NCBI GenBank assembly: GCA_963725255.1 | Contig: CAVRXV010000011.1 | Span: forward strand, 62,001 to 126,000 | Source of the DNA: JAIEPX01 sp963725255 | Lineage (GTDB): Bacteria; Pseudomonadota; Gammaproteobacteria; JAIEPX01 | Reading direction: 5' to 3' | Length of the DNA stretch: 64,000 nucleotides | Shown here: positions 43,817-53,008 of the stretch, piece after piece | Position numbering within the stretch: the stretch's first letter is position 1 | How the letters are laid out: every line of letters begins with the position of its first letter | Translations under genes and position numbers: made by a program | The notes under the pieces: model-generated | Database searches by the model: none | Seen by the model: only the letters and a program-made list of their open reading frames with translations | Told to the model about the DNA's origin: nothing

Positions 43817-45295
43817 CTACTCAAACCATGGTTCACGTGCTTTCATAATTAATTGAGCAGCAAGCTGCTCATCCATGCCTTCAATATCGATCACATCATC
43901 AATCGATCTCTCGGCCAAATCTTCACGCGTTACAATGCCATGTTTTGCAAGACGAAAAGCCATTTCGCGTTCCATACCTTCCATTTCAAGTAAATCTTGA
44001 TCAGGTTTGGCAGCACTTCCCTCTAGAGCTAACTCTTTAGTCAACAAGACATCGCGTGCACGCTCTTGCAATTCTTTAACGATTTCTTCGTCGAATTCTT
44101 CGATCTCTTCCATTTCTTCTGAAGCTACATACGCCACTTCTTCGATCGTTGTAAATCCTTCAGCAATTAAAAGGTTCGCGAGATCTTCATCAACACCTAA
44201 TTGTTCCATAAACAAATTCTTAGTGGTTTCTGATTCATCTGTGCTCTTATTTTCTGCTTCAGTCACTGACATCACGTTCAACGTCCAACCAGATAATTCA
44301 CTCGCTAATCGAACGTTTTGACCATTTCGACCAATGGCTTGTGATAGCTGATCTTCGCTCACAGCAAGATCCATTGAATGCGATTCTTCATCAACCACAA
44401 TAGAGGCAATTTCTGCTGGGGCCATCGCATTAATCACTAATTGAGCAGGATTATCATCCCACAAAATCACGTCGATTCGCTCACCGTTGAGTTCGCTTGA
44501 AACAGCTTGCACACGAGAACCTCGCATACCAATACACGCACCTTGTGGATCGATTCGACCATCATTAGTTTTAACTGCAATTTTTGCACGAGATCCTGGA
44601 TCACGCGCAGCGGCTTTTATTTCGATCACTTGCTCAGCAATTTCTGGCACTTCTATTTTAAATAATTCAACCAACATTTCTGGTCGTGTGCGACTTAATA
44701 ATAATAATGGACCACGTCTTTCACGATTAACTTCGTAAAGATAAGCACGTAAACGATCATTCGCTCGAACAGCTTCTCGTGGAATCATTTCTTCTTTCAA
44801 AATAATACCTTCAGCATTTTCTCCCAAATCTAACAAGATGTGATCACGAGATACTTTTTTAACAACGCCGGTAATAATTTCACCAATACGTTCTTCAAAT
44901 TGACCAGCAACTTTGGAACGTTCGGCTTCACGAACTTTTTGAGTAATAACTTGCTTTGCTTGCTGTGCAGCAATACGACCAAATTCAGGAGATTCTACTT
45001 GCTCTTCAACAACGTCACCCACTTCTAATTCAGGATCAATTTCTCGAGCTTTGGAGAGGATAATTTGTTTACCAGGCTCTTCGATTTCAGCTTCATCAGG
45101 AACCACGAGCCAACAACGGAAAGTTTCATAATCACCAGATTTCTGATCAATAGCCACACGAATATCAACATCTTCGGCGTAACGTTTAGCCGCGACCGTT
45201 GCTAATGCCTGTTCAATAGCTTCAAATATAACCGCCTTGTCGACGCCTTTTTCATCAGCGATCGAACCAACGACCAATTTAATTTCTCTATTCAT
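43817..45295 (-). CDS. nusA: Transcription termination/antitermination factor NusA
   Basis: 492 residues from the ATG at 45295 (MNREIKLVVGSIADEKGV), preceded by GAGGTG at 7-8 bases. Binds RNA polymerase and modulates pausing, termination and antitermination. Order: N-terminal RNAP-binding domain (about 1-130), S1 (about 135-200, GEIITGVVKKVSRDHILLDLG), two KH domains (about 200-345, ARDPGSRAKIAVKT, QAIGRNGQNVRLAS) and two acidic C-terminal repeats (about 365-490). Between rimP and infB. Confidence 0.97.
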   Translation of the reverse strand: MNREIKLVVGSIADEKGVDKAVIFEAIEQALATVAAKRYAEDVDIRVAIDQKSGDYETFRCWLVVPDEAEIEEPGKQIILSKAREIDPELEVGDVVEEQVESPEFGRIAAQQAKQVITQKVREAERSKVAGQFEERIGEIITGVVKKVSRDHILLDLGENAEGIILKEEMIPREAVRANDRLRAYLYEVNRERRGPLLLLSRTRPEMLVELFKIEVPEIAEQVIEIKAAARDPGSRAKIAVKTNDGRIDPQGACIGMRGSRVQAVSSELNGERIDVILWDDNPAQLVINAMAPAEIASIVVDEESHSMDLAVSEDQLSQAIGRNGQNVRLASELSGWTLNVMSVTEAENKSTDESETTKNLFMEQLGVDEDLANLLIAEGFTTIEEVAYVASEEMEEIEEFDEEIVKELQERARDVLLTKELALEGSAAKPDQDLLEMEGMEREMAFRLAKHGIVTREDLAERSIDDVIDIEGMDEQLAAQLIMKAREPWFE

Positions 45296-45305
45296 AGTGC
45301 CCACC

Positions 45306-45752
45306 TCAAAATACTAAGTTAGCCTTTTCGATTTCGCCAAATGGCAAAACAATAGTCTCGCCCTCAACAATCAAGCTAACAGCTTCACTCGTAACCTCTG
45401 CTAATTCACCTCGGTAGGTGCGCCTTCCTTCTCCTCCAATAGATATTTTTATTTTAACTGGTTGACCTATATATCGTTTGTACTGCTCCACAGTAAATAA
45501 AGCCCGCGTCAGCCCTGGCGAAGACACTTCAAGAAGGTACTTGCCCTTCATCACGTCTTCGACATCTAACACAGCCCCAATTTGACGACTCGCACGTTCG
45601 CAATCATCTAACGTAACACCCTGGGGCGTCTCAATGTAGACCTGCAAACGACTGTTACCTTCAAAACTGTTGAGTTCATAACCCCACAGCTCGTAACCAT
45701 AAACCGCCAAAGCACCTTGTAAAAGCTCAGTCAACACATTATCTTTTAACAT
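45306..45752 (-). CDS. rimP: Ribosome maturation factor RimP
   Basis: 148 residues. Needed for efficient 30S assembly. The N-terminal alpha/beta domain has YELWGYELNSFEGNSRLQVYIE and DCERASRQIGAVLDVED; the linker YLLEVSSPGLTRALFT is the family signature; the C-terminal Sm-like barrel follows. First protein gene of the operon, 78 bp downstream of the initiator tRNA gene. Confidence 0.95.
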   Translation of the reverse strand: MLKDNVLTELLQGALAVYGYELWGYELNSFEGNSRLQVYIETPQGVTLDDCERASRQIGAVLDVEDVMKGKYLLEVSSPGLTRALFTVEQYKRYIGQPVKIKISIGGEGRRTYRGELAEVTSEAVSLIVEGETIVLPFGEIEKANLVF

Positions 45753-45829
45753 TTACACTTATCACGCACAAACGAAAAGTGGGCACAATGGCCCACTACC
45801 GTAATTAGCTCAGTTATTCCAAAAACATT

Positions 45830-45906
<77 letters not shown>

Positions 45907-46142
45907 TCAATCAATGCCGATTATAACTCAAAGTTAACATTAACACAACATGAACCTGGAAAAATCTGACACAAAGCCCCCCTAGTACAGCGCCACTGGT
46001 ATTTTCTAAAATGACACCAAAGTAAATCTTCAAAATTGAAAGAAAGTGTTTCCACTCGTACATACCCTGTGGCAGAATAGATTTTGTGGGGAGGTCGAGG
46101 ATTGACCATAAGTACCATGTTACGGAAGGATGCACGGAAACC

Positions 46143-47189
46143 ATGAGCACCAGACACATACTAACTGAAGACGAGATACACACGCTGTTGCACTCCGCCA
46201 GCACACATCAACAACCCAATTCTCCAGCCAATGATCAGAGCACTCAAGAAAAAAATGCCCCTCCTGGCTCAACTAATGCAAACGCCGATCAAATGCTCAA
46301 TATCATCCAATCGGAGCTGAGACAAATTCGTCAAATGGTGGCATCTCGCTCAAGTCTCGCTAGCGCCAGCCATGGATCGCCTCTTAAATTTAGAATTCTT
46401 GAGCGATTAACGCTCCAAGGTTTTCAACCTTCTGCGTGTGAAAAACTTCTCTCGGGACTGACACTCGCTTCCGATGAAGCTACAGCATGGCAACAAATTA
46501 TTTTTAGTCTAGAAACACAACTCCCTATCTCAACCGAAAATATTTTGGATCATCAGGGAATTATTGCTTTAGTTGGCCCAACAGGATCTGGAAAAACCAC
46601 CGGGATTGCAAAATTAGCCACTCACTGTTTATTGCGTCACAATGCTCAAGATATCGGCCTCATCACAACGGATTTTTATAGCGTTGGTGGTCGAGATCAA
46701 CTGTGCACCTATGGACGCATTTTAGATATTCCTGTTCATCGCGTTAATAACAGCGCTGATTTAGAAGAGACGCTCGCACACCTTAGCAATAAACGGTTGA
46801 TACTCATCGACACACCTGGCATTAGCCATCGCGATCAAGAATTAGCTGATAAATTAGGCTTTATTTTACGCTCACCGAAACCGATAAAAACTATTTTGAC
46901 ATTGTCAGCAACCACTCATGAATACTTAATCAATGAAATTGTTGATGCATTTAATTACACACATTTAGCAGGTGTCAGCATAACGAAAATTGACGAAGCA
47001 CCTTTCATCGGACACGTCCTTTCTGCGTGCATAGACTATCAATTGCCTATTCATTCTTTTACGAACGGCCAACATATTCCTGCAAATTTTTCGATCGCTA
47101 CGCTCGAGAAAATTTTGAATTTCGTCATTCAAAAACCCTTAATTAATCTGAACACTCTCAATACAAAACTTGAGAGTGTCACATGTTAA
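46143..47189 (+). CDS. flhF: FlhF-type SRP GTPase with FliM-like N terminus
   Basis: 348 residues from the ATG at 46143 (MSTRHILTEDEIHTLLHSA). FlhF marks the cell pole for flagellar assembly. The NG GTPase domain has a P-loop GPTGSGKTT at about 144-152, DFYSVGGRDQL, and IDTPGISHRD. The N-terminal B domain is short and begins with ILTEDEIHTLL, close to the ILSQDEIDALL motif at the N terminus of FliM. It overlaps flhG by 7 bp. No other flagellar genes are in the window; a non-flagellar role is possible. Confidence 0.85.
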   Translation: MSTRHILTEDEIHTLLHSASTHQQPNSPANDQSTQEKNAPPGSTNANADQMLNIIQSELRQIRQMVASRSSLASASHGSPLKFRILERLTLQGFQPSACEKLLSGLTLASDEATAWQQIIFSLETQLPISTENILDHQGIIALVGPTGSGKTTGIAKLATHCLLRHNAQDIGLITTDFYSVGGRDQLCTYGRILDIPVHRVNNSADLEETLAHLSNKRLILIDTPGISHRDQELADKLGFILRSPKPIKTILTLSATTHEYLINEIVDAFNYTHLAGVSITKIDEAPFIGHVLSACIDYQLPIHSFTNGQHIPANFSIATLEKILNFVIQKPLINLNTLNTKLESVTC

Positions 47190-48010
47190 ATCCCATAAAA
47201 ATTATTTCCATTTCAGGTGGGAAAGGTGGCGTAGGAAAAACGAATACAGCCATCAATCTTTCCATTGCTCTCGCTGAACTCAACAATAAAGTCCTTTTAT
47301 TTGATGCGGATTTAGGACTATCGAACGTTGATGTTCTTCTGGGAATCCAAGCGCCAAAAAACATTTCGGATATTTTACAAGGGCGATCTTCAATACAAGA
47401 GATCGTTGTGACAGGACCCGGTGGAATTTTGATTATTCCTGCGGCATCAGGTATAGAAGAATTGGCCAATTTGGAAAATATCGAAATTTCCCGATTAGTT
47501 CAAAGTTTCGATCAGCTCACGCAGAATATCGACGTTATGATCGTTGACACAGCAGCTGGAATCTCCCATCAAGTACTGAGTTTTGTGCATGCATGTCAAG
47601 ACAATATTCTGGTCGTTTGTAACGAGCCCACTTCTTTAACAGATGCCTATGCTTTAATCAAAGTGCTCGCAAATCAACAAAGCAATATGAGTTTCAAAAT
47701 ACTTGCGAACATGACACGAAACGAAGATGAAGGACTTGAAGTTTTTTCAAAATTAAAAACAGCAACCGATAAATATCTGGATATCAGTCTTCAATACCTT
47801 GGCGCAATTCCTTTTGACCCGCTTCTTCGACAAGCTGTCCAAATGCAAAAACCTGTTATTACGGAATTTCCAGAGTGCCCCGCTTCAAAAGCTTACCATT
47901 TGCTGAGTCATATCGTGAACGATTGGCCTGTGATTAATCGCCCTGAAGGGCATATCACATTTTTCTTTGAGCGATTTCTTCATAAGCAACAATTTGCCGG
48001 CATTATTTAG
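47183..48010 (+). CDS. flhG: MinD-like ATPase FlhG/FleN
   Basis: 275 residues. ParA/MinD-family ATPase that limits flagellar number and antagonises FlhF. The deviant Walker A is SGGKGGVGKTNTAINL (about 9-24), then DADLGLSNVDVLLG and VDTAAGIS. The start leaves no N-terminal extension with the DQAxxLR motif by which FlhG usually activates FlhF; it starts directly at the Walker strand (MLNPIKIISIS). Start overlaps the flhF stop (ATGTTAA). Confidence 0.88.
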   Translation: MLNPIKIISISGGKGGVGKTNTAINLSIALAELNNKVLLFDADLGLSNVDVLLGIQAPKNISDILQGRSSIQEIVVTGPGGILIIPAASGIEELANLENIEISRLVQSFDQLTQNIDVMIVDTAAGISHQVLSFVHACQDNILVVCNEPTSLTDAYALIKVLANQQSNMSFKILANMTRNEDEGLEVFSKLKTATDKYLDISLQYLGAIPFDPLLRQAVQMQKPVITEFPECPASKAYHLLSHIVNDWPVINRPEGHITFFFERFLHKQQFAGII

Positions 48011-48023
48011 ACAGGAGACTACG

Positions 48024-48404
48024 ATGAATTCCCAAGAATTTTTTGAGCTACTCATTAGAGCGACTCCAGCAATTACGCTTATTTTTCTTTTTACATTGTT
48101 AGTCATGCTAACACTGCGCTGGCTAAAAAAACCTCATGCTCATTCTCAATCAAGTCAGCAGCAAAACCCTGCCAATAATTTTAATAACCTTTATGATCGA
48201 ATTCACAACTATCAATACGCTCAACAAGAAAAAACAGCTCGAACTCATTCACACTCACAAAACAATACTTCAACAGATAGCAATTATCATCATGCCATTA
48301 AATTATTACAACGTGGCATGGATACAAAAACCTTAGTCGAATATTGTAATCTTACGCAAGGTGAAGCTGAATTATTACATGTCGTCTATGGAAAGAAAGC
48401 ATAG
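48024..48404 (+). CDS. DUF2802-like membrane-anchored protein
   Basis: 126 residues from the ATG at 48024 (AGGAG 9 bases upstream). One N-terminal helix (about 12-35), a polar Gln/His/Asn-rich linker, and a C-terminal helix-turn-helix-like motif HHAIKLLQRGMDTKTLVEYCNLTQGEAELLHVVYG, matching DUF2802, a family often encoded near flagellar and chemotaxis genes. 13 bp after flhG: probably a three-gene operon. Confidence 0.7.
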   Translation: MNSQEFFELLIRATPAITLIFLFTLLVMLTLRWLKKPHAHSQSSQQQNPANNFNNLYDRIHNYQYAQQEKTARTHSHSQNNTSTDSNYHHAIKLLQRGMDTKTLVEYCNLTQGEAELLHVVYGKKA

Positions 48405-48610
48405 CACTACGATCCTAAAAACTGTTGGTGGAATTCAGGGTAATCCTCAGAATTCCTCTCTAAAAAATGAATTTTGAGTACAGGAGTTCCCAGCTGTCCT
48501 GTCCTGACTCCCACGATCATTTATCCAATTTCCAGGCTAGATTTGCCGTAATAAATCCGTTATCATGCAAAATTAAACTATTTAATTATCCACTCATAAG
48601 GGTTATAACC

Positions 48611-49540
48611 ATGCTTACGCCAGACCGAAGGTTGCTCAATGCCGCCAAAAAGTGTTTTCTTTCCGTCATTCTAATTGCTTCTTACGCAGCTAATGCAGCG
48701 CACCCCATCGTTCTGGAAACAGATTTCGGGCTCCAAGATGGCGCCGTAAGTTCAATGAAGGGTGTCATATACCAAGTTGAACCCAAACTCGGTATTTTTG
48801 ATTTAACCCATGAAGTATCACCACAAAATATCTGGGAAGGTGCGTATCGATTAGTGCAAACAGCGCAATATTGGCCAGCGGGTACCGTGTTTGTCATCGT
48901 CGTTGATCCTGGTGTAGGAACTGATCGAAAGTCCATCGTCGCAAAAACAAAAACGGGCCAATATTTTGTTACACCCGATAATGGCACACTCACTTTTATC
49001 GCTGAAACAGCGGGTATAGACTCAGTGCGAATTATCAACGAAAAAGTAAATCGACTACCCGGTTCAGAGCGCTCATACACTTTCCATGGTCGCGATGTTT
49101 ATGCTTACACGGGGGCGCGATTAGCGTCTGGTAAAATAAATTTTGATGGTGTAGGCCCTTTAATGACAGGTGAAATTGTCAAACTTTCACATCAAGCAGC
49201 TAAAGTCGAAGGTCACGATATCGTAGGTTCTATTCCAATATTAGATATACGATATGGTAATGTCTGGACCAATATTCCTACCAAATTACTCGATGAACAC
49301 CATCTGGTACTGGGAAAAAAATATCTCGTCAAAATTTATCATCACAACAAATTAATTTACGATAATGAAGTTCCTTATCTGAACACCTTCGGCGGTGTTC
49401 GAGTTGGCAAAGAATTATTGTACATCAACAGTCTTGATAATTTATCGTTAGCGATTAATCAAGGTAGTTTCGCAGGACGTTATCATATTGTGCCTGATCA
49501 ATTTTGGCGAGTCGAAGTAGAAATCCCTAAGGAAAAATAA
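48611..49540 (+). CDS. Exported SAM-hydroxide adenosyltransferase family protein
   Basis: 309 residues from the ATG at 48611; the longer frame start at 48467 has no ribosome site. Family members convert S-adenosylmethionine and hydroxide to adenosine and methionine. Seen: ETDFGLQDGAVSSMKG, DLTHEVSPQNIWEGAY, VVDPGVGTDRKSI, TPDNGTL and TFHGRDVYAYTGA, covering the conserved Asp, Arg and His residues. A signal peptide (KKCFLSVILIASYAANAA) predicts export, unusual for a SAM-using enzyme. A separate 3' hairpin follows. Confidence 0.8.
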   Translation: MLTPDRRLLNAAKKCFLSVILIASYAANAAHPIVLETDFGLQDGAVSSMKGVIYQVEPKLGIFDLTHEVSPQNIWEGAYRLVQTAQYWPAGTVFVIVVDPGVGTDRKSIVAKTKTGQYFVTPDNGTLTFIAETAGIDSVRIINEKVNRLPGSERSYTFHGRDVYAYTGARLASGKINFDGVGPLMTGEIVKLSHQAAKVEGHDIVGSIPILDIRYGNVWTNIPTKLLDEHHLVLGKKYLVKIYHHNKLIYDNEVPYLNTFGGVRVGKELLYINSLDNLSLAINQGSFAGRYHIVPDQFWRVEVEIPKEK

Positions 49541-49552
49541 GCAATAATGTCT

Positions 49553-49588
49553 CCGGCCTTTAGGCCGGGGTGCCTTGTTTTTTCCACC
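49553..49588 (+). terminator. Candidate terminator after the SAM-dependent enzyme gene
   Basis: CCGGCC TTTA GGCCGG hairpin at 49553-49568, followed within 7 bases by TTGTTTTTT. A second small hairpin ACCCTG/CAGGGT follows at 49586-49602. Confidence 0.5.
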
Positions 49589-49624
49589 CTGAAGACCAGG
49601 GTTACAAGTCATTAAGGAGTTAAA

Positions 49625-51124
49625 ATGAATTCTGCGTATTCGCAATTAAAGGATCAATTGACAAAAATTTCTCATTTGAATCATCTTCGCAGAATTACAG
49701 AATGGGATGAAGCTGTCATGATGCCTGCGGGTAGTGGTGAAGCTCGAGCCTCTGCGCTCGCTACCCTTTCAGAAATGATGCACAACCTGGAAACATCCGA
49801 AACAATAAAGGATTTTATCGAGCAAGCTAAAACAGAATCTTTGATAGATCCTTGGGAGAAAAGAAACTTATTTCTTATTGAAAGAAATTATCGTCGATCA
49901 ACGTGTGTTCCTACGCGGCTTATTTCTGAATTCACAAAAGCAAGCTCTCTATGCGAACAAGCATGGCGACAATTGCGCCCTGATAACAATTGGAAAGATT
50001 TTCTACCGTTATTAAAAAAATCATTTTCATTAATTGTAGAAATTGCACAATCAAAAGCGGATGCTCTACAATGTGATCCTTATGACGCATTAATTGACGA
50101 ATTTTCTCCGGGATTCAATCAAGCTATCATAGATCCTATTTTTGCACGGCTTAAAAAAGAATTACCTGGTCGCATCGAGAAAATTATTTCATTCCAACAA
50201 AAAGAAAAACTTCTCACACCTAAAGGGCCATTTGCAATCGATTCACAACGCCAACTGGGTTTAGAATTAATGCAAGCCTTAGGATTTAATTTTCAACAAG
50301 GTCGTTTAGATGTTAGTCATCATCCATTTTGTGGCGGCGTCCAAGAAGATGTTCGAATCACAACGCGGTACAACGAAGACGAATTTATCAGTGCAGCGAT
50401 GGGAATTTGTCATGAAACCGGACATGCACGTTACGAACAAGCTTTACCCAAACAATGGAGTGGACAACCAGTAGGCTGTAGTTTAGGGATGTCTGTTCAT
50501 GAAAGCCAATCACTCTTAGTGGAAATGTACGCGTGCCGCACTCGCGAATTTATGGAATTTTTAAGTCCACGTATAATCCACCATTTTGGTGATCAAGCAA
50601 GTCTCACTCCCGACAATTTATATACATTATACACGCGAGTAAAACGTGGTTACATTCGTGTTGATGCTGATGAAGTGACGTATCCTTTACACGTTATTTT
50701 ACGATACGAACTCGAACAACAATTATTCAACAAACAATTAACCCTCGAAGATCTGCCCGATGCATGGAACGAAAAAATGCAATCGTATTTTCACTTATCC
50801 ACGGTCAATAATTACAATAATGGTGTGATGCAAGATGTTCATTGGCCCGTCGGATTTTTTGGTTATTTTCCTGCTTATACATTAGGAAGCCTTATTGCTG
50901 CACAGTTATTCTCAACAGTGACAAAAGCTCATCCAGAATTATACAGTGAAATCAAACAAGGTAATTTCTCTACCTTGTTTAATTGGCTGAACACCCATAT
51001 TCATTCACGCGCCTCTTCAGTGGACGTCAACACACTCATTAAAGATGCGACGGGTTCTGCTCTGGATCCCAATTTTTATCTCGCTCATATTGATGATCGC
51101 TATCTCCCTTCAGCACATGGTTAA
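49625..51124 (+). CDS. Carboxypeptidase M32 family
   Basis: 499 residues, typical for the M32 metallocarboxypeptidases (Taq carboxypeptidase). It removes C-terminal residues from peptides in the cytoplasm. The zinc motif is CHETGHARYEQ (HETGH, about 263-267), with the downstream ligand Glu in MSVHESQSLLVEM. DVRITTRY and GYIRVDADEVTYPLHVILRYELE are also family segments. AAGGAG precedes the ATG. It ends just before the IS-split palindrome. Confidence 0.93.
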   Translation: MNSAYSQLKDQLTKISHLNHLRRITEWDEAVMMPAGSGEARASALATLSEMMHNLETSETIKDFIEQAKTESLIDPWEKRNLFLIERNYRRSTCVPTRLISEFTKASSLCEQAWRQLRPDNNWKDFLPLLKKSFSLIVEIAQSKADALQCDPYDALIDEFSPGFNQAIIDPIFARLKKELPGRIEKIISFQQKEKLLTPKGPFAIDSQRQLGLELMQALGFNFQQGRLDVSHHPFCGGVQEDVRITTRYNEDEFISAAMGICHETGHARYEQALPKQWSGQPVGCSLGMSVHESQSLLVEMYACRTREFMEFLSPRIIHHFGDQASLTPDNLYTLYTRVKRGYIRVDADEVTYPLHVILRYELEQQLFNKQLTLEDLPDAWNEKMQSYFHLSTVNNYNNGVMQDVHWPVGFFGYFPAYTLGSLIAAQLFSTVTKAHPELYSEIKQGNFSTLFNWLNTHIHSRASSVDVNTLIKDATGSALDPNFYLAHIDDRYLPSAHG

Positions 51125-51127
51125 GAA

Positions 51128-51193
51128 GGAAGGGGTCAAGTCTGGACAAATAGACAAATTTTCATCTTAGTTATTTGTCTATTTGTCCAGACT
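51128..51193. repeat. GGGGTCAAG palindrome, copy 6, left part (split by the IS)
   Basis: The left arm (51128-51159), 13-nt loop and most of the right arm (51173-51193). The missing end of the right arm, ACTTGACCCCTTCC, is at 52443-52456 beyond the IS. Joining 51193 to 52446 restores a perfect palindrome of about 32-bp arms. Confidence 0.92.
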
Positions 51194-51224
51194 TGATCTT
51201 ACCCCAATAAAACACACACTCAAG

Positions 51225-52085
51225 TTAAGCAACACAGCGCTCCTCAAACTCTATCGGAGATAGATAGTTCAAATAAGAATGCTTTCGTTGCCGATTATAA
51301 AATAGCTCAATGTATTCAAACAAAGAGCTTCTTGCCTCACTTCGCTTATGGTAATCATTATGATGAACAAGCTCAACTTTGAGACTGTGAAAAAAGCTCT
51401 CCACCACAGCATTATCATAACATTCACCTTTGCGACTCATACTGCATACCATACCATAGGATCTCAATAACGCTTGATAATTTTTTGCATAATACTCCTT
51501 CCCTCTATCCGAATGGATTAACATCCCTTGAGCTATTTGTCTTTGACAAACTGCGTTCCTCAAAGCTTGTTGAGCTAATTTGCTTTCTAAACGCTCACCC
51601 ATTGACCACCCGACAACTTTTCGTGAAAATAAATCTAAAACCACAGCCAAAAACAACCAACCCTCTCGAGTAGGTATGTAGGTGACATCACAGGCCCAGA
51701 CTTGATTCATCATACCAGGTGAAAATTCACGATCTAATAGGTTTTTTGCTGGATTTAAGCTCTTCCTTGAATCTGTTGTGATCCTAAATTTCTTGATCGT
51801 TTTAGGGACAATTTTTGCAATGTGCATCAATCGTGCCACTCGATTCAAACTGCATTTATATCCCAGCTCTAACAATGTTTTATGAATTCTTGGAGCACCA
51901 TATACCTGCCTATTCTGATTAAAAATTTGGTGTATTCTCTCAATGAGTTGCTGATTTTCTTTTGTCCTGGCTGAGTTCGGACAAGTCAACCAATTATAAA
52001 ATCCTCGACGTGATACCATCATCACTTTGCAAAGCAAAGTGATGGGATAAATCTCTCGATTGGTTTTAATAAATGTGTACTTCAC
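51225..52085 (-). CDS. IS3-family transposase OrfB
   Basis: 286 residues. Catalytic DDE integrase domain: first Asp in VWACDVTYIPT, second in LIHSDRGKEYY, Glu in CYDNAVVESFF. An N-terminal HTH_21 segment (IHQIFNQNRQVYGAPRIHKTL) precedes it. Starts with GTG overlapping the orfA stop (GTGA); in IS3 elements the active transposase is usually the OrfAB fusion made by frameshifting. Confidence 0.95.
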   Translation of the reverse strand: MKYTFIKTNREIYPITLLCKVMMVSRRGFYNWLTCPNSARTKENQQLIERIHQIFNQNRQVYGAPRIHKTLLELGYKCSLNRVARLMHIAKIVPKTIKKFRITTDSRKSLNPAKNLLDREFSPGMMNQVWACDVTYIPTREGWLFLAVVLDLFSRKVVGWSMGERLESKLAQQALRNAVCQRQIAQGMLIHSDRGKEYYAKNYQALLRSYGMVCSMSRKGECYDNAVVESFFHSLKVELVHHNDYHKRSEARSSLFEYIELFYNRQRKHSYLNYLSPIEFEERCVA

Positions 52086-52372
52086 TCGGCATTCTCTGTG
52101 AAGTACACTGCTGCCTTTTTTAGGATTTCGTTCTCCAGCTCAAGTTGCCTTATTTTAGCTTTTAAAGCTTTTGTTTCATCGATTGGTTTGTGATGTTGCC
52201 CCTTGCCAGGAAAGGCCTTCTTACCATTAGCTTGAATTTCTTTTTGCCATTTATACAATTGATTACGCTTTACCCCTAGCTCACGCGCTAACTGAGCAGC
52301 GTTTGTATCCTTTTGCTCTAATAATCGAACAGCCTCTCGTTTAAACTCAGGACTTAAGGTTGGGTTCTTCAT
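52082..52372 (-). CDS. IS3-family transposase OrfA
   Basis: 96 residues from the ATG at 52372 (TAGGAG upstream). Helix-turn-helix (SPEFKREAVRLLEQKDTNAAQLARELGVKRNQLYKWQKE) and a C-terminal leucine zipper (KAKIRQLELENEILKKAA), which bind the IS ends and multimerise. Contains the AAAAAAG slip site near its end. Confidence 0.94.
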   Translation of the reverse strand: MKNPTLSPEFKREAVRLLEQKDTNAAQLARELGVKRNQLYKWQKEIQANGKKAFPGKGQHHKPIDETKALKAKIRQLELENEILKKAAVYFTENAE

Positions 52373-52442
52373 AGCTAAACTCCTATAATGGAGCACCATA
52401 GTGCCCCCGTTTAAGAGTGTGTGTCAATTTGGGGGAGGTTCA

Positions 52443-52456
52443 ACTTGACCCCTTCC
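52443..52456. repeat. GGGGTCAAG palindrome, copy 6, right remnant
   Basis: ACTTGACCCCTTCC completes the right arm of the palindrome begun at 51128. The ACT is the target duplication. Confidence 0.9.
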
Positions 52457-52529
52457 TCTCCATTAAGCCTGCAAAGCAAAAGCCTTTGCGGCCTCAGCCT
52501 GACTTTGCTATGATCCCTGACTTGTCTAA

Positions 52530-52606
52530 GCGCCCGTAGCTCAGTTGGATAGAGCACCTGGCTTCGAACCAGGTGGTCGGGAGTTCGAGTCTCTCCGGGC
52601 GCGCCA
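52530..52606 (+). tRNA. tRNA-Arg (UCG)
   Basis: 77 nt with encoded CCA. Acceptor stem GCGCCCG pairs with CGGGCGC; the anticodon loop CTTCGAA between CCTGG and CCAGG gives anticodon TCG; T arm GGGAG TTCGAGT CTCTC. It lies 74 bp from the right end of the palindrome, a common location for accessory DNA, though no attachment duplication is seen. Confidence 0.96.
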
Positions 52607-52802
52607 ATTTGCTCTTCACCTCAGATATGACATGCTATAAGGCTTCCCAGTAGATTGTACGCCGTGCCCATGCTGATCTCACTCCTGAGTTTTAAGATTA
52701 TTTTAATATTTCCATGCTATCCTCTTTGAGATTAACCTTGGGGCAATAAAAAAACTCATCAACCCTCAAGGTAAACTTTAATAACAGAGGCTTAGGTACA
52801 CT

Positions 52803-52916
52803 ATGACAACGTGCACATACATTATGTTTATCACGGGACTATTATCAGTCATAGGCCTGATTGTTGGGCTTCACAAAGCCCCGTATCGACATCGAAAGAC
52901 TCCGTCTAAAAACTGA
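52803..52916 (+). CDS. Possible small membrane protein, 37 residues
   Basis: MTTCTYIMFITGLLSVIGLI then a basic tail (HKAPYRHRKTPSKN). One predicted helix with positive-inside tail, as in many small bacterial membrane proteins. The ribosome site is weak (TTAGGT). It lies in the 402-bp gap between tRNA-Arg and the 792-residue gene, which otherwise shows nothing. Confidence 0.4.
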   Translation: MTTCTYIMFITGLLSVIGLIVGLHKAPYRHRKTPSKN

Positions 52917-53008
52917 GGCCATAGACTAGAGCCACTGAGCCCTTACTTTACTTGAATAGACTATAAGCTTAGAATTGGTATTATTTTTTACAGATCGGAG
53001 ATAAATAT

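Larger units (their letters stand above)
51191..52445. mobile_element. IS3-family insertion sequence, 1249 bp, with 3-bp target duplication
   Basis: The element runs 51194-52442, bounded by ACT on both sides (51191-51193 and 52443-52445). The ends are inverted: TGATCTTACCCCAA at the left and TGAACCTCCCCCAA read inward from the right; over 28 bp 21 match, including ACACACACTC. Two overlapping genes and a slippery AAAAAAG (coding strand, 52115-52121) fit programmed -1 frameshifting. Both genes are intact, suggesting recent movement. Confidence 0.95.
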
